In this document: positions 8,252 to 17,498 of the stretch, in pieces
Layout of the letters: each line of letters opens with the position of its first letter
How positions within the stretch are numbered: the first letter of the stretch is position 1
Origin: Methanosarcina sp. 2.H.T.1A.6
Lineage (GTDB): Archaea; Halobacteriota; Methanosarcinia; Methanosarcinales; Methanosarcinaceae
Assembly (NCBI RefSeq): GCF_000979455.1
Contig: NZ_JJOY01000052.1
Coordinates: 78,120 to 142,119 of the forward strand
Direction: 5' to 3'
Length of the DNA stretch: 64,000 bases
Program-made: the position numbers and the translations under genes
The notes under the pieces: model-generated
Database searches by the model: none
What the model saw: only the letters and a program-made list of their open reading frames with translations
Told to the model about the DNA's origin: nothing

Positions 8252-9961
8252 TTAGTTATTTATCATTCCTGCTTTTTGATCATCCTCGGAGATTATAGCA
8301 TACTCTAAACTATTTATGGATTTATTATCATATACTGCATTCAAATATTCAAGAAATGTAGACGTATTTTTGATACTGGTGTCTGAGGAATTGTTCTCTC
8401 CTTCATTTCCCGTTGAATGGATATAACATACGAATAAATAAGACATAAGAATAATCATAACCAAAGCGACAGCACAAAAAACTGTTTTGATATTTTTGTT
8501 TCTTTTCCTTTTTTTCATCCTAATTTTTGAATCCAGGTAGTGTCTGTCCAGAATATAATCCAGGTTTTCAGTATCTTCATCGCTTAGTTCCAAAATAAAG
8601 TTGTTATTGCCTTTATAATCAACAAGATCTTTTATCAGGCTTTCGAGAAGGATTTTTCCCTCAGCTTTTGGCTTTGAAGGCGATTCACTGGCAATAAATT
8701 TTAAAAAATTAACCTTGTCTGAATATTCTAAGTCGTTTAGTGCTTTTTTAACCCCTTTCTCAAAAGAATTGTACTTAGAACCTCCTCTGGAATTATGTGC
8801 CCATTCACCTAAAGAATTTTGAGGGAAATTCTCCCGTGAAGTCTTATTAAAGAGCAAATTGAACAAATCTTTGTTATGTTTTTTATGTATAGTTAGTACA
8901 AGATCCGCAATGAGAGATTCAATAAATATATTTCGAGAAAGTAATATTTTATAAAAATCTTTCCTACATTCTGACGATTCAATTTTGTGTGAGATATTTA
9001 TGAAAACTTTTCCAATAGTAGGATCATTTACATCAGTGGTTTTTTGCACCAATCCCTTAAATATTTCAACTTTATATGTATCATCAAACTCGTCTAAAAA
9101 GGAATTAGAAGAAATATAATAATCGGATGGTGAACTTAATATCTTTCTTACAACAGGGCTTACGGAATCTGATATAGTTTGACTTCCTTTTGAATAAGAA
9201 GCTTCATCTTTAAAGAATTCTTCACCCAATTCTTTAAAGGAATTCCATGACCCCGCTTTAGTAAATTCTAGGAACGTTCCGTTTTCTCCGATCTCAAAAT
9301 CCGGATTTGGTTTGATGAGACTAACAGAAACGTTAGATTCTGATGGATATTGAGAAACATCAAAAATAAATGTAAATCTGCGCCTTAATATGGAAATTAA
9401 TTTAAGGATAAAGGAAAGCCCACTACTGAGTTCCGAAATCTTTACAGATACTTTTATGTTAGAACGAATCTTGCCTGCTGTGTATTCAAAAACTTCTTTT
9501 TCGATAGGGACCTCTTTAATATTTCTAAAATCCCCTTCCTCCCAAAATCCAACTAGCTTATATTTCTTCACGTCGAGATTTTCTACCTCAAATTTAACCC
9601 TCTCATAGAACTGCTTTAATAACTGAATATCAGAAACAATCTCGTTCTGTAATGGTAAATTTTTGTAGACCTGGATGAATACGACTCTTTCTTCTCTTCC
9701 ATTCTCAGCCTTTACACTCAAACTGCACCCAAAAATGAGTTCATTCTCTTTTGATTCCAAGTAAAAAGCACTTCTTTTTGTATCAAGCTGCGTTGCCAGT
9801 TCAGTGTATTGTTCAAAAAGTGTATTGCCTTTTAATAGCTGGCCCGTTGAATTATATATTCCATAATCCGAGTTATGGCTGACATTGGAGAGGGGGAAAA
9901 AAGCAAAGCTCTCTAGAGCTTGATCACGGTGATTAGAAACTGAATTTCCCAATTTCTCCAA
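8252..9961 (-). CDS. Tail-anchored partner protein of the tubulin-like operon
   Basis: A 569-residue protein of unrecognised family, the last gene of the four-gene operon. Residues 1-485 are soluble and mixed alpha/beta with no signal peptide. A basic cluster (MKKRKRNKN) precedes one hydrophobic segment at about 493-514 (VFCAVALVMIILMSYLFVCY), and about 50 polar Asn/Ser-rich residues follow. This predicts a large cytoplasmic domain held to the membrane by one C-terminal span. No P-loop, vWA MIDAS or protease motif is visible. The start overlaps the end of the GTPase gene by 29 bases, which implies translational coupling and stoichiometric production. A scaffold or effector working with the membrane GTPase and the tubulin homologue is inference. 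Confidence 0.75.
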   Translation of the reverse strand: MEKLGNSVSNHRDQALESFAFFPLSNVSHNSDYGIYNSTGQLLKGNTLFEQYTELATQLDTKRSAFYLESKENELIFGCSLSVKAENGREERVVFIQVYKNLPLQNEIVSDIQLLKQFYERVKFEVENLDVKKYKLVGFWEEGDFRNIKEVPIEKEVFEYTAGKIRSNIKVSVKISELSSGLSFILKLISILRRRFTFIFDVSQYPSESNVSVSLIKPNPDFEIGENGTFLEFTKAGSWNSFKELGEEFFKDEASYSKGSQTISDSVSPVVRKILSSPSDYYISSNSFLDEFDDTYKVEIFKGLVQKTTDVNDPTIGKVFINISHKIESSECRKDFYKILLSRNIFIESLIADLVLTIHKKHNKDLFNLLFNKTSRENFPQNSLGEWAHNSRGGSKYNSFEKGVKKALNDLEYSDKVNFLKFIASESPSKPKAEGKILLESLIKDLVDYKGNNNFILELSDEDTENLDYILDRHYLDSKIRMKKRKRNKNIKTVFCAVALVMIILMSYLFVCYIHSTGNEGENNSSDTSIKNTSTFLEYLNAVYDNKSINSLEYAIISEDDQKAGMINN

Positions 9962-11387
9962 CCCTCCATGGATTTATTTTTGGATATTCCCGCTGCATTT
10001 CCGGATTCTCACTTTCCATAGTGAGAGGTTTCATGGTTGCATCCACACTGACCGTGTACATGTAGATCGGCATTTGATATGCCATATTTACAATTTCCTT
10101 GAATGTGGTAATCTCGCAGAACAGATCATATATTTCATGCTCTATATCCCTGGCTTCTTTTGAATCCTCCATAATCTTGGAAAGATCCTTAAACATGTCA
10201 GTCTTGGTCACCACAATCGCATACGATTTCTCATTCCCGAATATATTGATGATATTTGAATAGTGACCGAAGAGTTGTGTCAAATTTGTTTTGCCACCAT
10301 TATGATAGTCAACGATATGATCTCCATCTACCAGGAAAATGATTTTCCCTGCACTTTCAAATCTTTTATATACATGGACAAAAGTGACTTTCTCTACAGC
10401 CTCTGCAAATTCATTTTTATGATTATCTCGCAGATTTTTTATGAAATCTATATTTCCCATATTCTGTTCCAGTGTGGGAACGTCTATATTGAAACGTGTA
10501 TTGAGTTCTGCAATTGTTGTCCCATACTGCGTCGGGTCAAAATTTTTTGTATGTTCGCCCCCGTAGTCGACAAATGTCATCCCTACAGGTTTAACTCCTT
10601 TTTTGCCTGATAACAAATATATTGCAAGATCTGTCCGGAGGTTGCTTCTTGGAAGTTCTCCCTTCTCTATATCTGCAAGCATATTTTCAATCTTTAAACT
10701 TTCTTTGTTTTTTTCCGACACGATAATTTCTTTTCTCTGGCCCCCCAAAACAGTTACAAACTGATTGTAGAATGCAAGCAGTAACAATGTTTTTCCGGAT
10801 CTTGAAGGCCCATACACAAATACATCATAAGCCTTTATACCGCGAATTGTCTTCGTCAGAAGGAAAGAAAATGTAAATAAAATTCCTATCAAAATCATAA
10901 AGTCAAAAAGCTCGTTTGAACCACTTGACATGAACTCCGGTTCTTGAGAAGACCACATAATCTTAATCAAAGCCAGGATTAGATACAATAAGGTAAATAC
11001 AACAAAAATCATGATGAATCGACGTAAATACATTGCAAGCCTGTCAAAGCGATTATTATAATAGGAATAAAAACTTAAGCATCCACCTTCCAACATTCCA
11101 AACACAAATCCGTCAATACGTAAAAACCCGCTTACGTAAAAGACGTACACAAACGGCAAGAACACTGCAAGTAAGAAAATTCCCCCGATTCTGGAGCGAA
11201 ACTCGAGAATCATCCCAATTGCACTGAAAATAAAGGATGCGACGAAAAAGCTGAAAGTGAGTTTTATGTACCATCCCGTATCTGATAGCCAGTAGGGCAT
11301 ACTCATATATAAAAAAATAAGGGATAGGAGAACCCCCAATAAAACCAAAATGATTTCAAAAATCGTATGAGTTCTACTTATTTTCAA
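9933..11387 (-). CDS. Polytopic membrane P-loop GTPase
   Basis: A 484-residue protein. Four to five hydrophobic segments fill residues 8-180 (about 8-28, 40-60, 67-88, 122-145, 160-178), so the N terminus is embedded in the membrane. A cytoplasmic nucleotide-binding domain follows: Walker A GPSRSGKT at 193-200, a Walker B/switch region TFVDYGGEHT with Asp274, and TKTD at 394-397 in the position of the base-specifying N/TKxD motif, preceded by a hydrophobic strand (YAIVV). This set indicates a GTPase rather than an AAA ATPase. It overlaps the tubulin-like gene by 14 bases and the tail-anchored gene by 29. From memory, Makarova and Koonin (2010) described an FtsZ-superfamily family linked to a distinct GTPase in a predicted membrane-remodelling system; this gene may be the archaeal counterpart. 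Confidence 0.85.
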   Translation of the reverse strand: MKISRTHTIFEIILVLLGVLLSLIFLYMSMPYWLSDTGWYIKLTFSFFVASFIFSAIGMILEFRSRIGGIFLLAVFLPFVYVFYVSGFLRIDGFVFGMLEGGCLSFYSYYNNRFDRLAMYLRRFIMIFVVFTLLYLILALIKIMWSSQEPEFMSSGSNELFDFMILIGILFTFSFLLTKTIRGIKAYDVFVYGPSRSGKTLLLLAFYNQFVTVLGGQRKEIIVSEKNKESLKIENMLADIEKGELPRSNLRTDLAIYLLSGKKGVKPVGMTFVDYGGEHTKNFDPTQYGTTIAELNTRFNIDVPTLEQNMGNIDFIKNLRDNHKNEFAEAVEKVTFVHVYKRFESAGKIIFLVDGDHIVDYHNGGKTNLTQLFGHYSNIINIFGNEKSYAIVVTKTDMFKDLSKIMEDSKEARDIEHEIYDLFCEITTFKEIVNMAYQMPIYMYTVSVDATMKPLTMESENPEMQREYPKINPWRVGEIGKFSF

Positions 11388-14300
11388 GCTTCAAGGCCTC
11401 CTTTAATGACTTTGTTTTGTAAAGGCTCTTGATCTCCTGGGGAATTTCCTCTATCCTTTCATTATTTGCAATCTTTCCTGCTGCTTCCGAACTTAAGAGG
11501 ACGTTTCGAGTTATGTACTCTCCATCCTGAAGTTTCAGTACATGGTGCAGTATATTTTCCTTATTCCTTGCATAAATTTCCCAGTAACCTCCTCCGGCTA
11601 CCAGGGGATAAATGTTGTCAAGAAAACTTGATGCGGCAAAAAAGGTCAGAGCAATCTCCCAGGGTTTTGTATGTCCATGAGGAGTAAGCAGGGAATCATT
11701 AGGTTTTTTCAAAGACAGGCTCTGATTGATATCCACGCTGATCATGCTTTTCATGAGCTCAGAACGTACATATCCGGAAGTTGATGATACAACTAAAGCA
11801 GCTTTTCCAAAAGTCCACCTTTCGGTATCGCCAATTGAAACTTTTAAAGAATTTACACCGAGTTTTCTACTTTCAAACAAATCCTGATATGTAGATTTTG
11901 CGAGGTTTATGAGTTTATCAAGTTCTAATTTCCCGTTTTTGTCCATGTCAAGGTTGCCCATATCAGGACTGGCATTTGTATCAGACCTGCCTTCCACAAG
12001 AGATAGTATCTGGGGGTTGACACTTCCAAATTTAGTTTTGTATATGCCTTTTTTCGTCCGTTTTCCGGCTTCTATTTTTTTACTGATAATCTCAAAATGT
12101 TCATGGAAATACTCATAATGCAGATTGAAATTTTTTCGGCTTGAAAATGTTTCCGTGTTGGTGGCATCGACTTTAACAAGCATATCATACTGCAGTTGCT
12201 TTTCTTCTATTTCTCCATTTATATCTTTAATATATTTATTTAACTCTTCCATACTATAGAAGTAATTAGCAGCTTCTAAATGGAGTTCTGTCAGATTTTC
12301 TCGCAAAGACTGCCTGATTTTTACCCTGTCATCGGATGCAAATATTTTGTCAAGTTTTTCACTGTCTATATTATTTGTATTTAGATCTGCAAATATAGAA
12401 TTACAGATCCTTTCTCGAAGTACTTCAACCTTTTTAATTAAATCGACAGTTAAAAAATTATCCGGAATTACGATGTTAAAGGGTGTGTCGATATGAATCG
12501 CCCAGTATTTCATATTTGATTTGATATAATCTTCTTCTTTCCCGGCATGTTCTTTATATTTTTTTATGAGTTGCTTTCTCTTCCCCAATATAAGTGCACG
12601 CAAGCCGCCCTTTTCAACTTCTTTTACCTTATATTTATAAAAATAATAACTGGTAACGGAATCAATAAACCTGCTTAAGCTTTCAAGATCACATTCGTTC
12701 TCTTTTGAGATAGCCTCAATTTCCATTCTAATATCTTTAGTGCCAGCAGATAAAAACCAGCTATTTTTATCGTTCCCTCGAACTTTCCCGATGCTCAATT
12801 TCTCTATATATCGATCTAATGTTTCTTTCAATTTTTGTTCATTATCCGGGAGGTATTTGATATTCCGGTTGAGTTTTGCATAGGACTCAAGGTCAAGATC
12901 AATATCATTTAATTTATCTTTGATCTTTTTATCGACCTCAATGGGCAGAGAATTTAGCTCGGCCATTTTCTGCTCGGTCGGCTTCAGCTTTGTGTTCAGA
13001 GTTTGGATTTCCTGACTCTTGGCGTTCAGTGCTCCAAGAAGAGGAGAGATATCCTTTTTCCCTTTCAGGATATTAATCATTACAGACCTGCAATCTTCAT
13101 TCTCAACCGCTGCAACCCGTTTGAATAAACTTGCATTTTTTTCAAGAGTCTCGAGAGCTTCTGGAATCAAACGGAATAATTTTTTATCGATTTCATCTTT
13201 GAGTTTCTCCTGTGCAACACCTTGAGCAAAATTATTAACTCGTGAAATATAGGATGTCAGGTCATTATAAGTTCCAATCTTTTCAAATTGAATCTCTGAA
13301 ATGTTATATTTAATAAATTCCTCTATTTGTTCCACGCTGTGATAATTAAGCAGTTTTGCGATGTTGTTTGTCCACACTTTTTCAATATTTCTATACTCAG
13401 TTTTTATGAACTCAAAGACTTCCATCGTTGGAGTGGCTTCTCCACTGATGTTGAACTTAATAAGGAGACTTTCAATAATCTCGTTTACATTTTTCCTGAC
13501 AGCATCGATTTCTTCCAGTTCATGAATAATCTGGCTGTACTGCTCCTTTAATTCCCTGAGCTCTTCTACGGGGTATTCGATCACATGCGAATCGGCAAAT
13601 ATAAAAGAAGAATAGGATTTTCTTGCGTCACTAAGGTTAAGATCACTTCTCTCTATATGGAAGAAGTTAGTGAGAATCTGCGGGAAGACAGAATCAAATT
13701 CATCCACTTCTTCTAGCTCATACTGTCCGTTGGTATACTCCGTGGGACCTAGAGATGTAAATATTACATGATCGAAAAGTCTCTCGTCGTGAGACACGTT
13801 TAAGTATTCAAGCTCTGTAAGAGAAATGGCAGCATTAAGCTGTTCTTTTTCTCCTTCTTTTGTTGTTGGAAGCACTGCAAAGAGATAGATTGCATCATCC
13901 CGTTTTTCCTTGATATATCTTGCAAGGTCTATGAACATGCCTGAGCCAGTACCTCCCCCGATCCCTACTATGATGGCTGTGACTCCCGGATTCGAAAAGG
14001 TCGGAAACCCATTTGCTTGTCCTTCACTCAAAACTTTATACAAAATAGCTTTTGAAACAGCTCTTCTGCGATGCACACCACCCCCGAAATCATCCATGAT
14101 GAAGTGATCAATACGTTTCAAGTCCTGGAAAGTAACTCCATTGTTTTCGGGATCATTCAACCACCACGTTTTGATTGAGCGGGATCTTTTTATGCTTGCT
14201 GAAACTTCAGCGCTGGTTAAATCGGACACATGTGTAATATTTGCAAGGTTTGGTAGATAGTAGGACTTAAATTCGATGTTCCCCGCTCCCTCCAAATTAT

Positions 14301-14529
14301 CCACTTTCTCCATGATTTTTGTTTCCCACCGCTGATCCTCTGCAGATTCATTGGCGTCCGTATCCATCGTATAAATCTTAAGCCTGTTCACATCATTGGA
14401 GTAATAGTGGAGTAACCAATCGTAATTGCATATTTCACGAGCAAGTTTTTTTCCGCATCCACCCACACCCACAATTGTTAGATTTGGAGGATACTTAAAA
14501 GATTGACTTGAGTCATCTACCCTTTTCAT
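11374..14529 (-). CDS. Giant tubulin/FtsZ-superfamily GTPase
   Basis: A 1051-residue protein. The N-terminal 300 residues carry the tubulin/FtsZ GTP-binding signatures: VGVGGCG (21-26) as the first glycine loop, TMDTDAN (54-60) where FtsZ has NTDAQ, and the tubulin signature GGGTGSG at 191-197 after a hydrophobic strand. VDEFDSVF near 275-282 may be the synergy-loop acid region. This matches the Tubulin_2 (tubulin-like) type, not FtsZ or CetZ. Residues about 320-830 are mostly charged helices with coiled-coil character (for example 500-580). A conserved-looking C-terminal segment includes DMDKNGKLEL (an EF-hand-like loop) and GHTKPWEIALTFFAASS. It overlaps the preceding gene by 4 bases (ATGA) and the next by 14. 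The length is about three times that of FtsZ. A filament or ring former on a membrane is the natural inference. Confidence 0.88.
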   Translation of the reverse strand: MKRVDDSSQSFKYPPNLTIVGVGGCGKKLAREICNYDWLLHYYSNDVNRLKIYTMDTDANESAEDQRWETKIMEKVDNLEGAGNIEFKSYYLPNLANITHVSDLTSAEVSASIKRSRSIKTWWLNDPENNGVTFQDLKRIDHFIMDDFGGGVHRRRAVSKAILYKVLSEGQANGFPTFSNPGVTAIIVGIGGGTGSGMFIDLARYIKEKRDDAIYLFAVLPTTKEGEKEQLNAAISLTELEYLNVSHDERLFDHVIFTSLGPTEYTNGQYELEEVDEFDSVFPQILTNFFHIERSDLNLSDARKSYSSFIFADSHVIEYPVEELRELKEQYSQIIHELEEIDAVRKNVNEIIESLLIKFNISGEATPTMEVFEFIKTEYRNIEKVWTNNIAKLLNYHSVEQIEEFIKYNISEIQFEKIGTYNDLTSYISRVNNFAQGVAQEKLKDEIDKKLFRLIPEALETLEKNASLFKRVAAVENEDCRSVMINILKGKKDISPLLGALNAKSQEIQTLNTKLKPTEQKMAELNSLPIEVDKKIKDKLNDIDLDLESYAKLNRNIKYLPDNEQKLKETLDRYIEKLSIGKVRGNDKNSWFLSAGTKDIRMEIEAISKENECDLESLSRFIDSVTSYYFYKYKVKEVEKGGLRALILGKRKQLIKKYKEHAGKEEDYIKSNMKYWAIHIDTPFNIVIPDNFLTVDLIKKVEVLRERICNSIFADLNTNNIDSEKLDKIFASDDRVKIRQSLRENLTELHLEAANYFYSMEELNKYIKDINGEIEEKQLQYDMLVKVDATNTETFSSRKNFNLHYEYFHEHFEIISKKIEAGKRTKKGIYKTKFGSVNPQILSLVEGRSDTNASPDMGNLDMDKNGKLELDKLINLAKSTYQDLFESRKLGVNSLKVSIGDTERWTFGKAALVVSSTSGYVRSELMKSMISVDINQSLSLKKPNDSLLTPHGHTKPWEIALTFFAASSFLDNIYPLVAGGGYWEIYARNKENILHHVLKLQDGEYITRNVLLSSEAAGKIANNERIEEIPQEIKSLYKTKSLKEALKLENK

Positions 14530-15257
14530 TCGGTATCTTCTCCTACATCGATGTCATCCTTAGAATTGAACCTCACACCAATTAAAAAACCGAGCAGAAG
14601 GCCTATAATTGTGCCTGGAATGAGCCACCAGTATGAAGGCCATTTATCATTTTCAGTCAAATGATCAGCGAGTGTTTTTGATTCCTTAACAAGCCCTTTA
14701 TCATGCAGATCCTGCAGATATTTTTTAAAAAAGGGATCATCGATTTGATTTATCTGTTCTCTGAATGATTCAACTTCCGGTATTGAAATTTCGAAGGGAC
14801 GGGTTTCCACGCTTTCGATCAGATTTCCTTTACTGTTTGTAAGTGTTATTCTGTCATAAGCGTAGCCCGTACTTTGTTTATATGTTACAAGTGTTACTCC
14901 ATCATACTGTTTCTTATTGGTGATTTGTGGGATTTGTCCATTAATAGTAACAATAATTGATGTTGTGCTTTCATTAACTGGAAAATCAAATTTGTTAGCA
15001 TCACTTGTAAAGTTCAAATTTGTGAAATTATATAAATGGAAATCATCAACTTTAACCAGATCAGTGTCAAAAGAGATATAATCTGCAGCTGGTGGGATAT
15101 TATTTATTGTTAATGTGTAACTTATTACCTGTCCCTCTAAAACTTTGTCTGGTGTTTGACCATTGATCTCAATGTTTGTTGCTGATACCGTACTTGCAAG
15201 AAGTAAAAGTAAGAACAGTGATAAAAATAAGTAGTTTACACCCTTGAATGATTTCAT
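14526..15257 (-). CDS. Exported, membrane-anchored protein heading the tubulin-like operon
   Basis: About 243 residues from the preferred ATG at 15257 (GGTGGTG ten bases upstream; an upstream ATG at 15284 has no site). A signal peptide is clear: basic start, then FLSLFLLLLLASTVSA with cleavage expected after Ala. The mature part is beta-rich with Asn-rich loops (NIEINGQTPDKVLEGQVISY) like an immunoglobulin or cohesin-type outer domain. Near the C terminus WWLIPGTIIGLLLGFLIGV is a membrane span followed by an acidic cytoplasmic tail of about 18 residues. The topology puts the bulk outside the cell and a tail inside, where it could contact the tubulin homologue encoded by the next gene, with which it overlaps by 4 bases. 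Family not recognised. Confidence 0.8.
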   Translation of the reverse strand: MKSFKGVNYLFLSLFLLLLLASTVSATNIEINGQTPDKVLEGQVISYTLTINNIPPAADYISFDTDLVKVDDFHLYNFTNLNFTSDANKFDFPVNESTTSIIVTINGQIPQITNKKQYDGVTLVTYKQSTGYAYDRITLTNSKGNLIESVETRPFEISIPEVESFREQINQIDDPFFKKYLQDLHDKGLVKESKTLADHLTENDKWPSYWWLIPGTIIGLLLGFLIGVRFNSKDDIDVGEDTE

Positions 15258-15274
15258 TTTTTTATTACACCACC

Positions 15275-15757
15275 GCTTTAACATTATTTAACGATACCCT
15301 CTTTGTTAAATAGTTTATACTACATATGATTTTTTAATTAAACAGCTATTTAATACCATTTAACTATACCATTATTCATTTATTCATTTATAGTCGACGT
15401 AGAAAATATTTACACATATAAGCAAGAACGATAACTGTAAGTTCAACATTGAGAAATACAGTTAATTTTTGAGTTGAATATAATTTCTCAGTTGGCCATA
15501 ATTAAAGCGAAAAGATAAACCACTGAAAGCACGGAAAACACGGACTGAAGGAAACACGGGCACAGAGAATTCCTTACTCTCCGTGGTTATAGAGTCTGGA
15601 TAGAGTTTTTCCATGCCCATCGGTGTTTTTGATTATAGAGTTTGAATTATAGTGTTTAACAGTGTATTTAATTTGTGTGTTGACTATAAATAGTTTACAC
15701 TATTGAAGGACTTTTTACTACCCCACTGTTTTAACATTATTTAACTATACCATCATT
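15275..15757 (-). promoter_or_regulatory. Upstream region with repeated GGTAT-GTTAAAT motif
   Basis: Read on the minus strand, GGTATMGTTAAAT occurs three times ahead of the four-gene operon: next to the first start codon (about 15277-15299), at about 15353-15371, and at about 15733-15752. The first and third are extended by ATGTTAAA. A TAGTTTA.ACTA motif is also repeated (15310-15322 and 15691-15703). Repeated copies at a promoter suggest binding sites for a regulator, or a local duplication of the promoter. The rest of 15285-15780 has no gene. Confidence 0.45.
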
Positions 15758-15780
15758 AATTTGTATTGGATTTCACTCAA

Positions 15781-15870
15781 CATTCCGCAGATGTTCTCAA
15801 GAAAATAACATTTCTCTTACTATCTTTTTTGGCATTACTCTAAAATCCGTAATTATCTTTATCTCATAGG
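15781..15870. repeat. Degenerate dispersed repeat, partner of 6541-6628
   Basis: Begins ATTCCGCAGATGT and continues with TAACATTTCTCTTACTATC, parallel to 6541-6628 at roughly three quarters identity. It is not a gene. The remaining 15871-16061 is the upstream region of the amidotransferase gene. Confidence 0.5.
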
Positions 15871-16061
15871 GTCTTCAAAAAATTCATCAAAAATTTTTAT
15901 GTTTCTTACAGATACATTTTTTGCGTTTAATTAACAGGTGAGATTTTGCAGTCCTAATTTGCACCAGAAATTCGAGTTGAAGCCATAGTTTCGCTTCAGT
16001 TGTGGTTTAAACAAAGTGTTGAACTATTCACTTTAAATGAAAAAACAATAAATTGATCTTC

Positions 16062-16766
16062 ATGAAAATTCATGTCCTCCAGCACTCCGCCCTTAACACC
16101 CTCGGCACAATCGAAGAATACGCCAGAACTAACAACCACCCCCTTGAGTCAACCCGCTTTTATAAAATCACAAATCCGCCTTCGCTTGAATCTTTTGACC
16201 TGCTTGTCATTATGGGCGGTCCTATGGGAATCTATGATTACGAAGAAAACCCCTGGCTAAGAGACGAAAAAGCCTTCATAAAACAGGCAATCGAAGCAGG
16301 AAAGCCAGTTCTCGGTATCTGCCTCGGTGCCCAGTTACTTGCCGATGTACTCGGCGCGCGCGTATATGAAAACGGGCACAAGGAAATGGGCTGGTTCCCT
16401 GTAAAGTTGGTCCGGACGGAGGAAAATGAACCTGAATTTCTCAAAGGGCTGCCGGAAAAGATAACGGTTTTTCACTGGCACTTAAGAACCTTTGACCTTC
16501 CAGCCGGGGCTGTGCATCTTTTCCGGAGCGAGGGATGTAAAAATCAGGGTTTTATTCATAACGGCAGGGTTGTAGCTCTCCAGTTTCATCCCGAAGCTAC
16601 GGATGAAAGGATTAAAACCATGATAGGAAAGTCTGGTCCTATAATTGAAAACGGGCAGTTTATCCAGAAAAAAGAAGAGATGCTCGGACAGAAAGAGTAT
16701 CTGGCTGAGACAAAGAAATTCATGTTTAAAGTGCTGGACAGGTTCGAAAAAATTATGCACTCTTAA
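16062..16766 (+). CDS. Class I glutamine amidotransferase
   Basis: A 234-residue stand-alone glutaminase domain of the GMP-synthase-like GATase1 group. The nucleophile is Cys87 in GICLGAQLLA, and the other members of the triad are His176 and Glu178 in QFHPEATDE. MGGPMGIYDY forms the oxyanion-side loop. Such proteins hydrolyse glutamine and pass ammonia to a synthetase, or act on other gamma-glutamyl compounds; no synthetase gene is adjacent, so the partner is unknown. The ATG at 16062 is preferred over TTG 16053. No clear ribosome site is visible. GC content is higher than in the region to the left, marking a return to backbone DNA. Confidence 0.88.
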   Translation: MKIHVLQHSALNTLGTIEEYARTNNHPLESTRFYKITNPPSLESFDLLVIMGGPMGIYDYEENPWLRDEKAFIKQAIEAGKPVLGICLGAQLLADVLGARVYENGHKEMGWFPVKLVRTEENEPEFLKGLPEKITVFHWHLRTFDLPAGAVHLFRSEGCKNQGFIHNGRVVALQFHPEATDERIKTMIGKSGPIIENGQFIQKKEEMLGQKEYLAETKKFMFKVLDRFEKIMHS

Positions 16767-16804
16767 AAGATGTCATTACATCCTTGAAAAACGTCTTTAC
16801 ATCC

Positions 16805-17313
16805 TTAAAAGATGTCTTTAAAAGGATCTTTCACCCCTGAGATAAGGGTTGCAATATCTTTCAGCGCAAGGCTCTTCTTAAGCCCTGTGGGGAGAGCAAT
16901 GTATTTCGGGCTCCAGACAGGGTTGAACTTTTCCTTGAAATCCCGCAGGCCTTTATAGTTATAGATATAGTCGCCGTTGGCAAAGATCAGAGATCCTACT
17001 TTATGCCAGAGAGGGGAAAACTGCCTCTTTTCAAGGCCTGAAAGAGGAGCCATTCCGAGAGAGAATCGCCTGTATCCGTTTTCTTTACCCCAGAGCATTA
17101 GTTTGATAAAAGATATTACATAGTCCTGTCAGGGGCGGTGGAACCGTAGCGCATGAGGTCAACACTGAGCTCTTCTTTCTTTCCTCCTGCCCAGATGTTT
17201 GCAAAGGCAACGATTTCTTCATCATATATGATAACCGGTAAGAGATAACTGACAAGCCTCTTTAATTTAAGGGCTTTTTCCTGTATAGTACCTTTTTCTT
17301 CCATCAGGATCAA
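16805..17313 (-). pseudogene. Frameshifted DUF2156 (MprF C-terminal-like) relic
   Basis: Two minus-strand frames together match the C-terminal half of DUF2156/MprF-type phosphatidylglycerol lysyltransferase domains. The upstream frame (17313-17116) reads VAFANIWAGGKKEELSVDLM; the downstream one (17098-16805) reads GYRRFSLGMAPLSGL, then LWHKVGSLIFANGDYIYNYK and KFNPVWSPKYIALPTG. The join near 17105 needs a one-base shift: after APDRTM the frame stops, while the neighbouring frame continues FIKLMLWG. The usual first half of the domain is missing too. The protein would have modified lipids or acted as an aminoacyltransferase; this copy is dead unless there is a sequence error. Confidence 0.75.
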
Positions 17314-17498
17314 ATGTCCTTTTGTTGTTGGATCTGAGTTCAGCCAAGGTTATGAATTGGAGTTAAGGATTAAAAATTTCTAATTTCGAGCCTATTCTTT
17401 TAAAGGAGATATATTTTTTGCCAGTTCGCTGCCTGTTAGCTTCTCTCATGGTTAAATAACGATTTATCTAACCCTTACAACCTTTATCACTGCAATAT

